From the NCBI GenBank assembly GCA_913064945.1, contig CAJYAN010000007.1:124001-188000 (forward strand): DNA of 64,000 bases, given 5' to 3'. Source of the DNA: an uncultured Gammaproteobacteria bacterium (GTDB lineage: Bacteria > Pseudomonadota > Gammaproteobacteria > UBA6429 > Thiohalophilaceae). The translations under genes and the position numbers were made by a program. The notes under the pieces are model-generated. The model was not told where the DNA came from. It made no database searches and worked only from the letters and a program-made list of their open reading frames with translations. Positions 32,766 to 41,920 of this stretch are shown piece after piece (position 1 is the first letter of the stretch; the number at the start of each line of letters is the position of its first letter).

Positions 32766-35261
32766 TTACTGAATCAGCATCGCGGCGTTGCCATAGGCTG
32801 CCGTACAGGCCGCCTTGGCCAGATTCTGTGTCCGATTGCTACCGCAGTTAGTGGCACACTGCGCCAGGGTGTTGATCAGGCTGCGTAGTTCGGTGCGCAT
32901 ATCACTTAGCAGGGGCTGCGTCGCTAGATCCGTGCTGCCCACCAGTTTGCCAAGAATCGGGTTTACAATATTGTCCTGCCGGGTGGTGTCACCACTAAAG
33001 GCCGTGTAGGCATCGTTAAAGTTGACGCTGGGAAAATAGCTGGCCGCAGAAATACTACCTTTATTATCGACCAGGGCAGCACAATAGGCACCGGCAAGCT
33101 GGGCAATGCCAATTTGATTGGCAGACAGGAAGGTATTGATATCTTCACTTGGTGGCAGTTGCTGCCTAACCTTGGCATAGGTAGTGGCAACATCGGTCTG
33201 CGTCGTTGAAACGCCGGTCAGTGAAGCCAGGCTGGCATTAATCTCGTCAAAGGTACGCAGGCCAATATCGGAAACGTTTGTCAGGTCAACAGGGGTCGGT
33301 GCCGTTGGGGTGGCCTCAGTATACGTTTTGCTGTGACTGCCAAGGACTTCAAAGCTGAGGAAGAACTCATCATTTTTAGGCCCCTGGTCGACCGGTATGA
33401 CGGTGCCAATCGGTGACAATAGCTGTCCCGTATCCGAGTTATACCCATTCGCGACGCTTAGACTGGTGTTGAGGTTGAGATAGGCCTGACCGACAGCGAC
33501 TTCCTTACCGTTAACACCAATACGCATGCCCTTGATGGTGATGTCATTGGGAGTGGCGTTGGCATTTAAGATGATAAAGGTTGGTTTGTTAAACAAATAA
33601 CTGTAAGAGTCGAACTGGCTGACTTCAAAGTAGATATAGCTGTCTGCAATGCCCGTCAGTTCACTGATACTAAAAAGCAAATAATATTTTTCGCCAACGC
33701 CTGCTTTAAAGTTCTGCGTAATCTGCTCCTGTGTTAAGGCGCGGTTATGGATGGCGACCATTTTGAGCTGTCCTTTCCAGGGCCGGGTGTTACCTGCCTC
33801 GTTGCCCAACAGAAAGACATAGCTATCATTCCAGCTATTTAAAGTACCGCCGCTGACAGGGTCGGCATCGTCGGTAAAGACACCATTCACATAGATGCGG
33901 CGGCCACGTACCGGGTCATAGGTTAAAACCACGTGTTGCAGACTGGCCTGCAGGTCTTTGTCTGTGGCCAGCGTTATGAGCGCCGTATCGCCGTTACCGT
34001 CGGTGCTACTGGTGCGGTTACGAAACTCTGCCTGGTACTTGTTTTGTGACAGAGAAAAATTCCGCGTGGTGGTGTTGGCGGAGTAACTGATTATGTTGGC
34101 ATTATCCTGGACGACATTATTTGCGATCATCCAGGTTTCAATCGTGTATTCACCTGAGGCCTGTATGAAGTCGTATAATTTTTTACTGGTCGCGGTGGTG
34201 CCCAGAGCGCGGGCCTTGCTATCTTTAAATTCGATACCATAACCACCGACCCAGCCGGTATCGCCGCCCAGCGTCAGGTTGAGTGCGGGGTCAACGCCGC
34301 TGGTGTCGTAGGCGATACTGCCAGTGCCGGTTTTGAATTCATACAAGGCAACTAAATTGGCCTCGTGCCGCGTGCCGCCGCTGGCAATGATACCATCGGT
34401 CAGTTTCATGACCTTACTGGCAACGAGTGAGGTGTCAAACGTTGTAGCCGGGATTCCGTTTGCCATGGTATTTATTGCTGCAAGCATTTCAGCCGCGTCG
34501 CTGGTACATGAATCACTCCAGCAATTATGAAATTCGGAGTTGAGGCGAACATAAAGTCTGGATTTGGTTGTATTGTTGAGGTCAATCTTGGTTTTGACTT
34601 CTTCGTAGGCTTTATTTATATCATCCTGAGCAAAGAACGGTGCTTGCGGCGTTAACGAGGTGTCGGTATGACACTTGGCGCAGTGTGCTTTTAATAACGA
34701 ATGCACCCCGGAAAACAGAGAGGGGCTTGCCGGGAAATTTTTGGTTGTGCCTGGGTCTTTAATAGGCGGTGCCTTGAGCTGGATCTTCTTGCTACTAACG
34801 GTCGATGTATTGCCAATCCAGCCCTGAATCCATTTGGTAATATTGTCGGCACAGACCTGGTTAACCGCTTCCCAGCAATTATGTCCCCCGCCTACTTTTG
34901 TCACCGCCAGGGAATCGGACGGCGAAGTTAAGTTTACAATTTTGATGGCTTCACTGTAGGCGAGATTGACATCATCACTTCGAGCAAAATGAGGTGATTG
35001 TCCTGTTGCATTGTGGCACTGGCCACAGCGGTTGGTTTGTTTGGCCTTATCCCAGAAATTAAGCTTGAAACGCTGCACATCCTCAGTGGCAGGTGCGATA
35101 TCGGTGGTGCTACTGGAACCGGAGCTGAGCGAAGTGTTCTTTTCTGTGCCGGCCCCGCCACCACAGGCGGACAGGACGATGCTGCTGGCGAGTATCACCG
35201 CACCGAAAAAAGAACGGCTATATCTGCATTTCCCGTGTTGTCTTTGCCTTGCCTTAATCAT
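32766..35261 (-). CDS. LamG-domain lipoprotein with two c-type haem motifs
   Basis: An 831-residue outer-membrane-type lipoprotein (SIVLSACGGG lipobox). Two CxxCH motifs, CGQCH near residue 80 and CAKCH near residue 192, predict covalent haem c in its N-terminal part. A concanavalin/LamG-like beta sandwich follows at about 300-540 (ALYEFKTGTGSIAYDTSG; HVVLTYDPVRGRRIYVNG; LLGNEAGNTRPWKGQLKM). The C-terminal third is unknown. The ATG at 35261 is chosen for its GGAG site and proper signal; an in-frame GTG at 35282 adds seven residues. Combined haem and LamG domains suggest a surface redox protein that also binds a ligand. The partner is unknown. Confidence 0.82.
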   Translation of the reverse strand: MIKARQRQHGKCRYSRSFFGAVILASSIVLSACGGGAGTEKNTSLSSGSSSTTDIAPATEDVQRFKLNFWDKAKQTNRCGQCHNATGQSPHFARSDDVNLAYSEAIKIVNLTSPSDSLAVTKVGGGHNCWEAVNQVCADNITKWIQGWIGNTSTVSSKKIQLKAPPIKDPGTTKNFPASPSLFSGVHSLLKAHCAKCHTDTSLTPQAPFFAQDDINKAYEEVKTKIDLNNTTKSRLYVRLNSEFHNCWSDSCTSDAAEMLAAINTMANGIPATTFDTSLVASKVMKLTDGIIASGGTRHEANLVALYEFKTGTGSIAYDTSGVDPALNLTLGGDTGWVGGYGIEFKDSKARALGTTATSKKLYDFIQASGEYTIETWMIANNVVQDNANIISYSANTTTRNFSLSQNKYQAEFRNRTSSTDGNGDTALITLATDKDLQASLQHVVLTYDPVRGRRIYVNGVFTDDADPVSGGTLNSWNDSYVFLLGNEAGNTRPWKGQLKMVAIHNRALTQEQITQNFKAGVGEKYYLLFSISELTGIADSYIYFEVSQFDSYSYLFNKPTFIILNANATPNDITIKGMRIGVNGKEVAVGQAYLNLNTSLSVANGYNSDTGQLLSPIGTVIPVDQGPKNDEFFLSFEVLGSHSKTYTEATPTAPTPVDLTNVSDIGLRTFDEINASLASLTGVSTTQTDVATTYAKVRQQLPPSEDINTFLSANQIGIAQLAGAYCAALVDNKGSISAASYFPSVNFNDAYTAFSGDTTRQDNIVNPILGKLVGSTDLATQPLLSDMRTELRSLINTLAQCATNCGSNRTQNLAKAACTAAYGNAAMLIQ

Positions 35262-35288
35262 GCCTGAAATCTCCGCCACCAATCCTGT

Positions 35289-36533
35289 TTATATGCCTTT
35301 GCAATAGACCGCAGCGTCCGCGAAGACCTGCTTCATTTTATAACCGTCAGACTTGAAGGTATTGACCATTGCACTTACCTGATTTCTGTCTGCCAGGTCG
35401 ACAGGTGGGCGGAGACAAACCGCTTTGAATACTTTTTTGACCTGACATTGAGCAAAGGCTTCTGAATTTTCCAGTTCTTCGCCCATGGATTTGGCACCGT
35501 TACCCTTACCTGCACCCGTGCCCCAGCCAAGCAAATAATTCGGGCCGGCGCGCCAGTAATTTACCCAGCTGTCATCAGTGGTAATGTGGCCAGCTTTAAA
35601 GTTGTTGGAATTGATTAGATACTTTGCCTGTACAGTGCCGGGTGTATAGCTGAGGCTGCCGGTATCGGGGTCGCCACCATCAGGGTAAGCCCATTGGTAA
35701 TTGGCATAAGCACCAGTAAGGCCATCCATACCAGCGTGACAGCCAATGCAGTTATTAAGAAAAATACGGCTGTCACCACCGGGGCTGCGAGAGACATCCT
35801 GGCGAATGCGATCGGCGACACGAGTAATATCTTTTAATTGTTCAAGGTCGTTACACAGGTGATTGATCATGGTGAAACGAAACATCGCGCGGTTGGTGCC
35901 ATCGATAAAATAGGCGCGTGCGGCAGCGCGGGTGGTAACAATACCGGCTGTGGCGCTATCGACCAGGCCATAGGCCGCTGTCTGGGTTGTTTCTTTCAAG
36001 ATGTTTTTATCCGCCAGGTCATAACCACCGTCTTCCAGATTGATATAGTGCTGATTACTATTGACCGCCGCGATGGGCGAAACGGTCCCATTGGCGGTGT
36101 AGAGAATATTCGCCGATAACAGCGTATTAAAAGGCTTGTCGTCGCGTATCATCCCTATCACGGTAGCGGTATAGTCATTCAATGGCGCATATTTGTCCTG
36201 TTCTTCGTTAGTCCAGGGTGTAATAAAATTTTTCAAGGTGACGTTGTAGAAGTTTTTATTTTCCATCGCATATTTGGCGGCACTGTCGGCCGTGTTGCCA
36301 TCGTAATTGAGCTTGCTACTATCACAGTCAGCGTTTACGGGGTTATTGCTACCGGCGATCATTGCTTCCATACAATTGAGAGTAGCATTATCAGGCAGCG
36401 TGCCGGTTAGCCGATCGTACATGCGTTTCGCTTCTTCACGAGGACCTGCCCAGGCCGCATTCGGAGACGACAGTATGATGGCGAGGGTGAATGCCGCCGT
36501 CAGTACTTTTGGTTGTCGCTTTAAAAAGGTCAT
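35289..36533 (-). CDS. exported c-type haem protein, 414 aa
   Basis: A 414-residue protein with a signal peptide (VLTAAFTLAIILSSPNAAWA) and one haem-binding motif, CIGCH, near residue 263 (NNCIGCHAGMDGLTG). The rest shows no domain I recognise. Scattered extra cysteines (for example CDSSKL, HLCNDLEQ, CLRPP, VYCKGI) may form disulfides. It is the first gene of the minus-strand run; its stop is followed closely by the LamG-haem gene. A periplasmic electron-transfer role is inferred from the haem motif only. Confidence 0.8.
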   Translation of the reverse strand: MTFLKRQPKVLTAAFTLAIILSSPNAAWAGPREEAKRMYDRLTGTLPDNATLNCMEAMIAGSNNPVNADCDSSKLNYDGNTADSAAKYAMENKNFYNVTLKNFITPWTNEEQDKYAPLNDYTATVIGMIRDDKPFNTLLSANILYTANGTVSPIAAVNSNQHYINLEDGGYDLADKNILKETTQTAAYGLVDSATAGIVTTRAAARAYFIDGTNRAMFRFTMINHLCNDLEQLKDITRVADRIRQDVSRSPGGDSRIFLNNCIGCHAGMDGLTGAYANYQWAYPDGGDPDTGSLSYTPGTVQAKYLINSNNFKAGHITTDDSWVNYWRAGPNYLLGWGTGAGKGNGAKSMGEELENSEAFAQCQVKKVFKAVCLRPPVDLADRNQVSAMVNTFKSDGYKMKQVFADAAVYCKGI

Positions 36534-36973
36534 CTGACTGGATCCTGTACGATATTTAATAATGTTAAAGGTTGCTTACCTGCGAACTGCTAATTTAACG
36601 GGATGTGCTCTAGACTGAAAAAAATCCCGCAATTATTATTTTTTTTTACAACGCACACTAGGTATAAGTGAAGAGCATTTTACGGTAATTCGCCACCATC
36701 AGTGTGAAGCGGTTCTCGTAATTATATTTTTATTCTGTGTTTGTGTGGATGTTCACAGTTTCAAAGTAAAAAGCACTGGCTTCTGGTATGAATTTGTTTT
36801 ATCTGTAAAGTATCCCGACAAAAACGGACTTATGCCTCATTTGCGGCGTGATATCGTTCGCGCTTTCGTTATTTAACGACACTTACTCATAGCCCCTGTA
36901 TTTCCTGCCACGCTACAATCTAAGGAGATAATAATTATTCCTGAGGGATAGGCGTCATACGTCAATAATTTAA
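36534..36973. promoter_or_regulatory. divergent promoter region with palindromic element
   Basis: This 440-base AT-rich spacer separates the two divergent arms of the 21-43 kb locus and must hold promoters for both. An approximate 20-base palindrome at 36923-36942 (AGGA ... ATAATAATTAT ... TCCT) lies about 30 bases before the plus-strand start, and a direct repeat CGTCA-TA-CGTCA follows at about 36953-36964. Both could be operator sites. No clear ribosome binding site precedes the ATG at 36974. No gene lies within the spacer. Confidence 0.4.
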
Positions 36974-39658
36974 ATGCGAATCGTGTCAAAAATAGTTTTG
37001 CTTATTAAGGCAAGCCTGCTTGTCGTGGCGCTTTCTGCATGTGGTGGCGGTGGGAATAACTCGGGTAATACGGCAGAACCGGTGCCACTTGATGATAATG
37101 GGATTGCCTATGTCAAACGAGTGGTACCCCGCGACTCGAATGGTAACCTGGTCCAGGCGGATGCCCGTCGTGCGTATACTTTTAATGCCGGTGGTGATTT
37201 GTATTATCGAGCGCATTCATCACCCAGCGCTACTGAAAAAAATCTGACAGGGGCCATCACCGGTGGCAAGGGAGATGTTCGTGATGTGGAAGTTTCATAC
37301 GACGGCACAAAATTAATTTTTGCCCTGCGCCTGCCTGAGCTGCCGAATACGGCGGCGGAGAATCAGCCGACCTGGAATATCTGGGAGTACAATCTGACGA
37401 CGAGTCAGTTACATCGGGTCATTACCAGTGATACAACCGCAGAGGAGGGACAGGATGTCTCTCCGCATTACTTGCCTGAGACGACAACACAGTCAGATGG
37501 TACTACCGCTAATCGTATTATTTTTGCCTCAACCCGGCAGCGTAGTGCCAAGGCTATCCTGCTGGATGAAGGTAAGGCACAATTTGCCGCGCTGGAAGAA
37601 AATCGACGGGAACATGCTCTTGCCCTTCATATCATGGATGCGGACGGCGGGAGGATTAAGCAGGTAACATTTAATCAAAGTCACGATATGGATCCAACGG
37701 TACTCGCCAATGGCGAGGTGGTGTTTAGTCGTTGGGATAACATGGGCAGTAACAGTGCCATCGATTTATACAAAATGCGCCCCGATGGTACCGAGCTATC
37801 GCTATTATATGGTGGACATAGCCACGCCACTGGCACGAATAACAGTATCATTCAATTTCTCAGTCCACGGCAGATGGCCGATGGCAAGCTCTTGTCACTG
37901 GCGCGCAGTTTTACCGGGACTTTCTCCGGGGGCGATATCATTGCCATCGATACCGATACCTATGTGGATAATACGGCGGGTGTCGCCGCCTATAGTAATC
38001 TCACCGGTCCGGCACAGACCTCATTGAGTGGCGGTCAGATCCGTACCGATAGCACGCCGACCCTGGCAGGCAGACTATCCTCTTTTTATCCGTTGGACGA
38101 TGGTTCTAATCGCGCCCTGGTGACCTGGTCGCCCTGTCGCCTGTTGGAAAATAATGTGGTGGTTGCCTGTACGGCGACACGCCTGGCCGCGGCGACGGTG
38201 ACCGAGGCCGAGCCTTTTTATGGGGTCTATGTCCAGGACCTGGATGGAGGTAACCGTCAGCCGGTAGTACTACCGGAAAGCGGTCAATACATAAGTGAGG
38301 TCGTGGCGGTGAATAAACGTACGACACCCCCGGTATTGTTTGACAAAACGACCACCGAACCAAATAAATTTGACTCGACCCTGGTAGCTGACAACCTCGG
38401 GATTATGGATATCAGGAGTGTCTATGATTTTGATGGTCGCTTTTCGAACCTGGGCACGTCCGCGAGTGGTATTAATGGAGTCGCCGATTTTGCCGACCCT
38501 TCCAAGGCGACAGCAGACCAGCGTCCAGCTCGCTTTCTCAGAATCGTCAAGGCTGTCTCCATGCCAGACCGTAATACCAAGACATTTCGTGGTACGGCGT
38601 TTGGACGTAGCTCCGGTCAGCTAATGCGTGAGATCATTGGCTATGTTCCCATTGAGCCGGATGGCTCAGTAAAATTCAAGGCTCCGGCCAACGTTGCCTT
38701 TACGATTGAAGTCCTGGACAAAAATGCTCGCCGTATCGGTGGCCGGCATCAAAACTGGCTACAGCTCAGGCCCGGCGAGATCGTTACCTGTAATGGTTGC
38801 CATACACATAGTGGGAACAATAAATCGCATGGACGTCCGGATGTCAGCAATTCCATTAATAGTGGATTTACCGGTGTCACCGGTGACAGTTTTCCAAAGA
38901 CGGATACGGCGCTGTGGGCCGAAAGTGGCGAGACCATGGCGGAGACGCATGCACGTCACAGCTGTATAACGGATAATTGTGCTTCCATGACGCCGAGTGT
39001 CGATGTTGTCTATGACGATGTCTGGACCGATGCGACGGCGGCGGGACGAGCCAAGGATAGCAGCTTTGCCGACAAATATAGCGATATTGTCACGAGCTTT
39101 ACGACAGCAGGAGCAACCTTTACGCCCCCCGTGAGTAGCGCCTGTCAGACGACCTGGACGGCAAAGTGCCGTACGGTGATTAACTACGTGACCCAGATTC
39201 AACCAATCTGGAATCTGACAAGAGGCAATGGTACTGATGGTGATGGTCTGCCTGATACATGCATTAGCTGTCATACGACCAATGGCAATACGCAAATCCC
39301 GGCGGGCAATACTCAACTGGATTTAACAGATAGTGTCTCTGATCAGAATGCCGATCATCTTACTTCCTATCGAGAATTATTTTTTACGGATAAGAAACAG
39401 GTCTTAAATGGTGGCGTGTTACAGGATGAACTGGTGGATAGTGGTAACGTTGATGCGTTAGGTAACCCGATTTACGTCAATGTCAGTATTGGTCCAGTGA
39501 TGAGTACTGCCGGGGCAAATTCCAATTCCACGTTCTTTAATCTGTTTGCCTCGGGGGGGAGTCACGCAGGGCGTTTATCCGCGGCTGAATTACGTTTGAT
39601 ATCCGAATGGCTCGATATCGGTGCACAATATTACAATAATCCTTTTGACGCGCCGTAA
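36974..39658 (+). CDS. hydrazine-synthase-alpha-like c-type lipoprotein
   Basis: An 894-residue lipoprotein (VVALSACGGGG). Residues about 35-480 read like a TolB/PD40 beta propeller (VSYDGTKLIFALRLP; NQSHDMDPTVLANGEVVFSRWD). Residues about 520-640 resemble the middle domain of hydrazine synthase subunit alpha (GYVPIEPDGSVKFKAPAN; NWLQLRPGEIVTCNGCH), with haem motif CNGCH near 605. A second motif, CISCH, lies near 762. Such HzsA-related proteins occur widely outside anammox bacteria, so hydrazine chemistry should not be assumed. It is divergent from the other haem-protein genes of the locus. Confidence 0.82.
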   Translation: MRIVSKIVLLIKASLLVVALSACGGGGNNSGNTAEPVPLDDNGIAYVKRVVPRDSNGNLVQADARRAYTFNAGGDLYYRAHSSPSATEKNLTGAITGGKGDVRDVEVSYDGTKLIFALRLPELPNTAAENQPTWNIWEYNLTTSQLHRVITSDTTAEEGQDVSPHYLPETTTQSDGTTANRIIFASTRQRSAKAILLDEGKAQFAALEENRREHALALHIMDADGGRIKQVTFNQSHDMDPTVLANGEVVFSRWDNMGSNSAIDLYKMRPDGTELSLLYGGHSHATGTNNSIIQFLSPRQMADGKLLSLARSFTGTFSGGDIIAIDTDTYVDNTAGVAAYSNLTGPAQTSLSGGQIRTDSTPTLAGRLSSFYPLDDGSNRALVTWSPCRLLENNVVVACTATRLAAATVTEAEPFYGVYVQDLDGGNRQPVVLPESGQYISEVVAVNKRTTPPVLFDKTTTEPNKFDSTLVADNLGIMDIRSVYDFDGRFSNLGTSASGINGVADFADPSKATADQRPARFLRIVKAVSMPDRNTKTFRGTAFGRSSGQLMREIIGYVPIEPDGSVKFKAPANVAFTIEVLDKNARRIGGRHQNWLQLRPGEIVTCNGCHTHSGNNKSHGRPDVSNSINSGFTGVTGDSFPKTDTALWAESGETMAETHARHSCITDNCASMTPSVDVVYDDVWTDATAAGRAKDSSFADKYSDIVTSFTTAGATFTPPVSSACQTTWTAKCRTVINYVTQIQPIWNLTRGNGTDGDGLPDTCISCHTTNGNTQIPAGNTQLDLTDSVSDQNADHLTSYRELFFTDKKQVLNGGVLQDELVDSGNVDALGNPIYVNVSIGPVMSTAGANSNSTFFNLFASGGSHAGRLSAAELRLISEWLDIGAQYYNNPFDAP

Positions 39659-39783
39659 ATCAGGGGATTACATCAGGCTGGACGCCTGCCGGGAGGGTGA
39701 TTTTATGTCGTCAAACGGTATGATACATAAACTGACATTCAGTGTAGTCAGATAATAACGATAAGGTTTGGCGGTGACTTTCT

Positions 39784-40542
39784 ATGCCGGTTAAGGGCGC
39801 GGTACATATTTTATTTACATGCATCTTCATATTGGGCGCCTTGCAGATGTCAACTGCAAGGGCGGCAGAGGCGTGGCAATCCCTGGAGGTCGCTGACCCC
39901 TATATCGAAATGCATACTGGGCCGGGGATTGGTTATCCCGTGTTTTTCGTTATTGAACGTGGCAAGACCCTGCAGGTCATCAAGCGTCGTACTGACTGGT
40001 TTAAGGTGCGCGCCGGTAAAGATAAAATCGGCTGGATCTCTCGTGCAGAAATGCGACAAACGCTGACGGCCTCTGGTGAAAGAACCAAACTGAAAACGCT
40101 GGCCGCCGATGATTATAGCGGAAGAACCTGGGAGGCCGGCGTACTGGGAGGAGGCTTTCAGCACTCAACGGTAATGACCGTCTATACAGGTTATTATTTT
40201 ACGGACAATTTTTCTGCTGAATTATCGCTTTCACAGATATTGAGCGGCTTTTCCAGTAGCACCTTTGCTAATATAAATCTTGCACTGGAGCCTTTCCCGG
40301 AATGGGCTATTTCACCCTATTTTACATTGGGGACGGGGGTTATTTCGACGCGTTCGCGCTCATCACTGGTGAAGTCGAGGGATAGCACGGATCGTTCCTC
40401 TAATGTTGGTATTGGTGTCCGCATGTATTTTACGAAACAATTTCTTATCCGGCTTGAGGTAAAGGATTATGTCCTTTTTACCAGTAACAATAATAACGAA
40501 GAAGTGACCGAATGGAAGCTCGGTTTTGGAGTGTTCTTTTGA
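39784..40542 (+). CDS. SH3-domain outer-membrane beta-barrel protein
   Basis: A 252-residue exported protein. After a signal peptide (cleavage near STARA) comes a bacterial SH3 domain (about 30-95: DPYIEMHTGPGIGYPVFFVI, DWFKVRAGKDKIGWISRAE), which in other proteins binds peptidoglycan peptides. A membrane beta-barrel of about eight strands ends in an aromatic residue (LGFGVFF). It could link the cell wall to the outer membrane. The stop codon overlaps the TTG start of the next barrel gene. Confidence 0.85.
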   Translation: MPVKGAVHILFTCIFILGALQMSTARAAEAWQSLEVADPYIEMHTGPGIGYPVFFVIERGKTLQVIKRRTDWFKVRAGKDKIGWISRAEMRQTLTASGERTKLKTLAADDYSGRTWEAGVLGGGFQHSTVMTVYTGYYFTDNFSAELSLSQILSGFSSSTFANINLALEPFPEWAISPYFTLGTGVISTRSRSSLVKSRDSTDRSSNVGIGVRMYFTKQFLIRLEVKDYVLFTSNNNNEEVTEWKLGFGVFF

Positions 40543-41177
40543 AACGATTAATCACATTTGTGCTTGGGCTGTGGCTAATGTCACCACTCGTTACTTACGC
40601 AGCTGATATCCTGAAGTCACAGTCGCCGCCGGTTATTCAGCCGGAGGTCAAACGCAGTGAGTTTGACGAAGCCAGGATTGATACTGAGAATTTTGAATTA
40701 GGTTTTTATACTGGTCTCATGAGTGTCGAGGATTTCGGCACCAATCCCGTTTATGGTCTGCGGCTTGCCTATCATATTAACGAGAATGTTTTTCTCGAGG
40801 CTGCCTACGGCACGACAACGACCGGCAAGACCAGTTTTGAACGCCTGAATAATGTCAACCTGCTGACCGCGGCGCAGCGAAAATTGACCTATTACAACCT
40901 CTCCTTTGGTTACAACCTGTTTACCGGCGAAGTGTTCTTCGGTCGCAGCACAGCCTTTAATACGGCGTTATATATCATTGCCGGTGGCGGTAGTACAGAA
41001 TTTGCCGGTGATAATCGCTTTACCATGAACTTTGGCGTGGGTTATCGGTTTATTGCCGCAGACTGGTTAGCCGTGCATGTGGATATGCGAGATCATATCT
41101 TCGATATTGATTTACTCGGCCAGCCCAAGACAACTCACAACCTTGAACTGCATATTGGAACGACTATTTTTTTCTAG
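40539..41177 (+). CDS. outer-membrane beta-barrel protein (OMP_myx_plus-like)
   Basis: A 212-residue barrel protein with signal peptide (LITFVLGLWLMSPLVTYAAD) and about eight predicted strands ending in IFF. The pattern (FELGFYTGLMSVEDFGTNPV; DMRDHIFDIDLLGQPKTTHN) resembles the outer-membrane barrel family typical of myxobacteria and relatives, as I recall it. Start: TTG at 40539 is preceded by GGAG seven bases upstream and overlaps the previous stop (TTGA); an upstream ATG at 40512 lies inside the previous gene and would spoil the signal peptide. Confidence 0.83.
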   Translation: MKRLITFVLGLWLMSPLVTYAADILKSQSPPVIQPEVKRSEFDEARIDTENFELGFYTGLMSVEDFGTNPVYGLRLAYHINENVFLEAAYGTTTTGKTSFERLNNVNLLTAAQRKLTYYNLSFGYNLFTGEVFFGRSTAFNTALYIIAGGGSTEFAGDNRFTMNFGVGYRFIAADWLAVHVDMRDHIFDIDLLGQPKTTHNLELHIGTTIFF

Positions 41178-41190
41178 ACAGAGGTGTTTT

Positions 41191-41697
41191 ATGAAACAGG
41201 TTTGGATTCAGCCACGATTGCTTCTTTTAATGTTATTACTTGTATGCGGGATGAATGCCTATGCCGGGCAAACACTCTCGGGAAAGGCAACAGATTTCAC
41301 ATTAAAGAGCCGTAGCGGTAAAAATATCAAGCTGAGTGAACTACGTGGCCAGGTGGTGATGATCAATTTCTGGGCCTCCTGGTGTGGCCCCTGTCGCCAG
41401 GAAATGCCTTTGCTGGAAGGCTTGTATAAAAAATACCAGGCACTTGGCTTTACACTCCTGGGTGTCAATGTCGAGCAGGAGTTGAGTAAGGCCAACGCCT
41501 ATTTGCGTGACATCAGTGTTAGTTTTCCCATCCTGTATGATACAAAAAATACCGTTAGCAAGGCCTATAACATTTCAGCCATGCCAAGCACAGTATTGGT
41601 AGACCGCGACGGTAATTTACGTTTTTTGCATCAGGGCTATAAGCCGGGTTATGAGAAAGAATATGAAAGTCAGATAAAGAAACTGATTCGTGAATAG
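41191..41697 (+). CDS. TlpA/ResA-type periplasmic thioredoxin
   Basis: A 168-residue exported thioredoxin-fold protein with an N-terminal signal (LLLMLLLVCGMNAYA) and the redox motif WCGPC (FWASWCGPCRQEMPLLEG). Other family features are VNVEQEL and the cis-proline loop (AMPSTVLVDRDG). It probably reduces disulfides of neighbouring exported haem or cysteine-rich proteins, as ResA/CcmG do before haem attachment. ATG at 41191 with GAGGTG upstream. Its stop is followed immediately by the DUF4266-like gene. Confidence 0.92.
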   Translation: MKQVWIQPRLLLLMLLLVCGMNAYAGQTLSGKATDFTLKSRSGKNIKLSELRGQVVMINFWASWCGPCRQEMPLLEGLYKKYQALGFTLLGVNVEQELSKANAYLRDISVSFPILYDTKNTVSKAYNISAMPSTVLVDRDGNLRFLHQGYKPGYEKEYESQIKKLIRE

Positions 41698-41698
41698 C

Positions 41699-41920
41699 AT
41701 GATGCGTTACCTTTGTCTGTTAGTAATCGCGCTGTGTTTGAACGCCTGCTCCTCACTGGAGCCATGGGTTAAACCCTATGAACGGGCGCACCTGGCGGAC
41801 CCTATTATGAGCTTTAGTCCTGACCCGGTTTCCTCCGCCTATACCAGCCATGTCTATGATGCGCGTGAGGGTGCGCGTGGTGCCGGAGGTGAATCTGGTG
41901 GTGGCTGTGGTTGTAGTTAA
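41699..41920 (+). CDS. DUF4266-like small lipoprotein with Cys-rich tail
   Basis: A 73-residue lipoprotein. The signal ends in ALCLNACSS (lipobox LNAC) and the short mature part has the conserved PWVKPYERAHLADPIMSF stretch of DUF4266 proteins. It ends in a Gly/Cys tail, ESGGGCGCS. The function is unknown. The two C-terminal cysteines could bind metal, be modified or be the TlpA substrate. ATGs at 41699 and 41702 are equivalent choices. The gene starts one base after the tlpA-like stop and overlaps the start of the DUF3570-like gene. Confidence 0.85.
   Translation: MMRYLCLLVIALCLNACSSLEPWVKPYERAHLADPIMSFSPDPVSSAYTSHVYDAREGARGAGGESGGGCGCS

Noticed and set aside
36974-39658. Evidence for anammox metabolism
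   Set aside because: Only an HzsA-related protein is present; no HzsB/HzsC or hydrazine dehydrogenase genes are seen, and such relatives are widespread.
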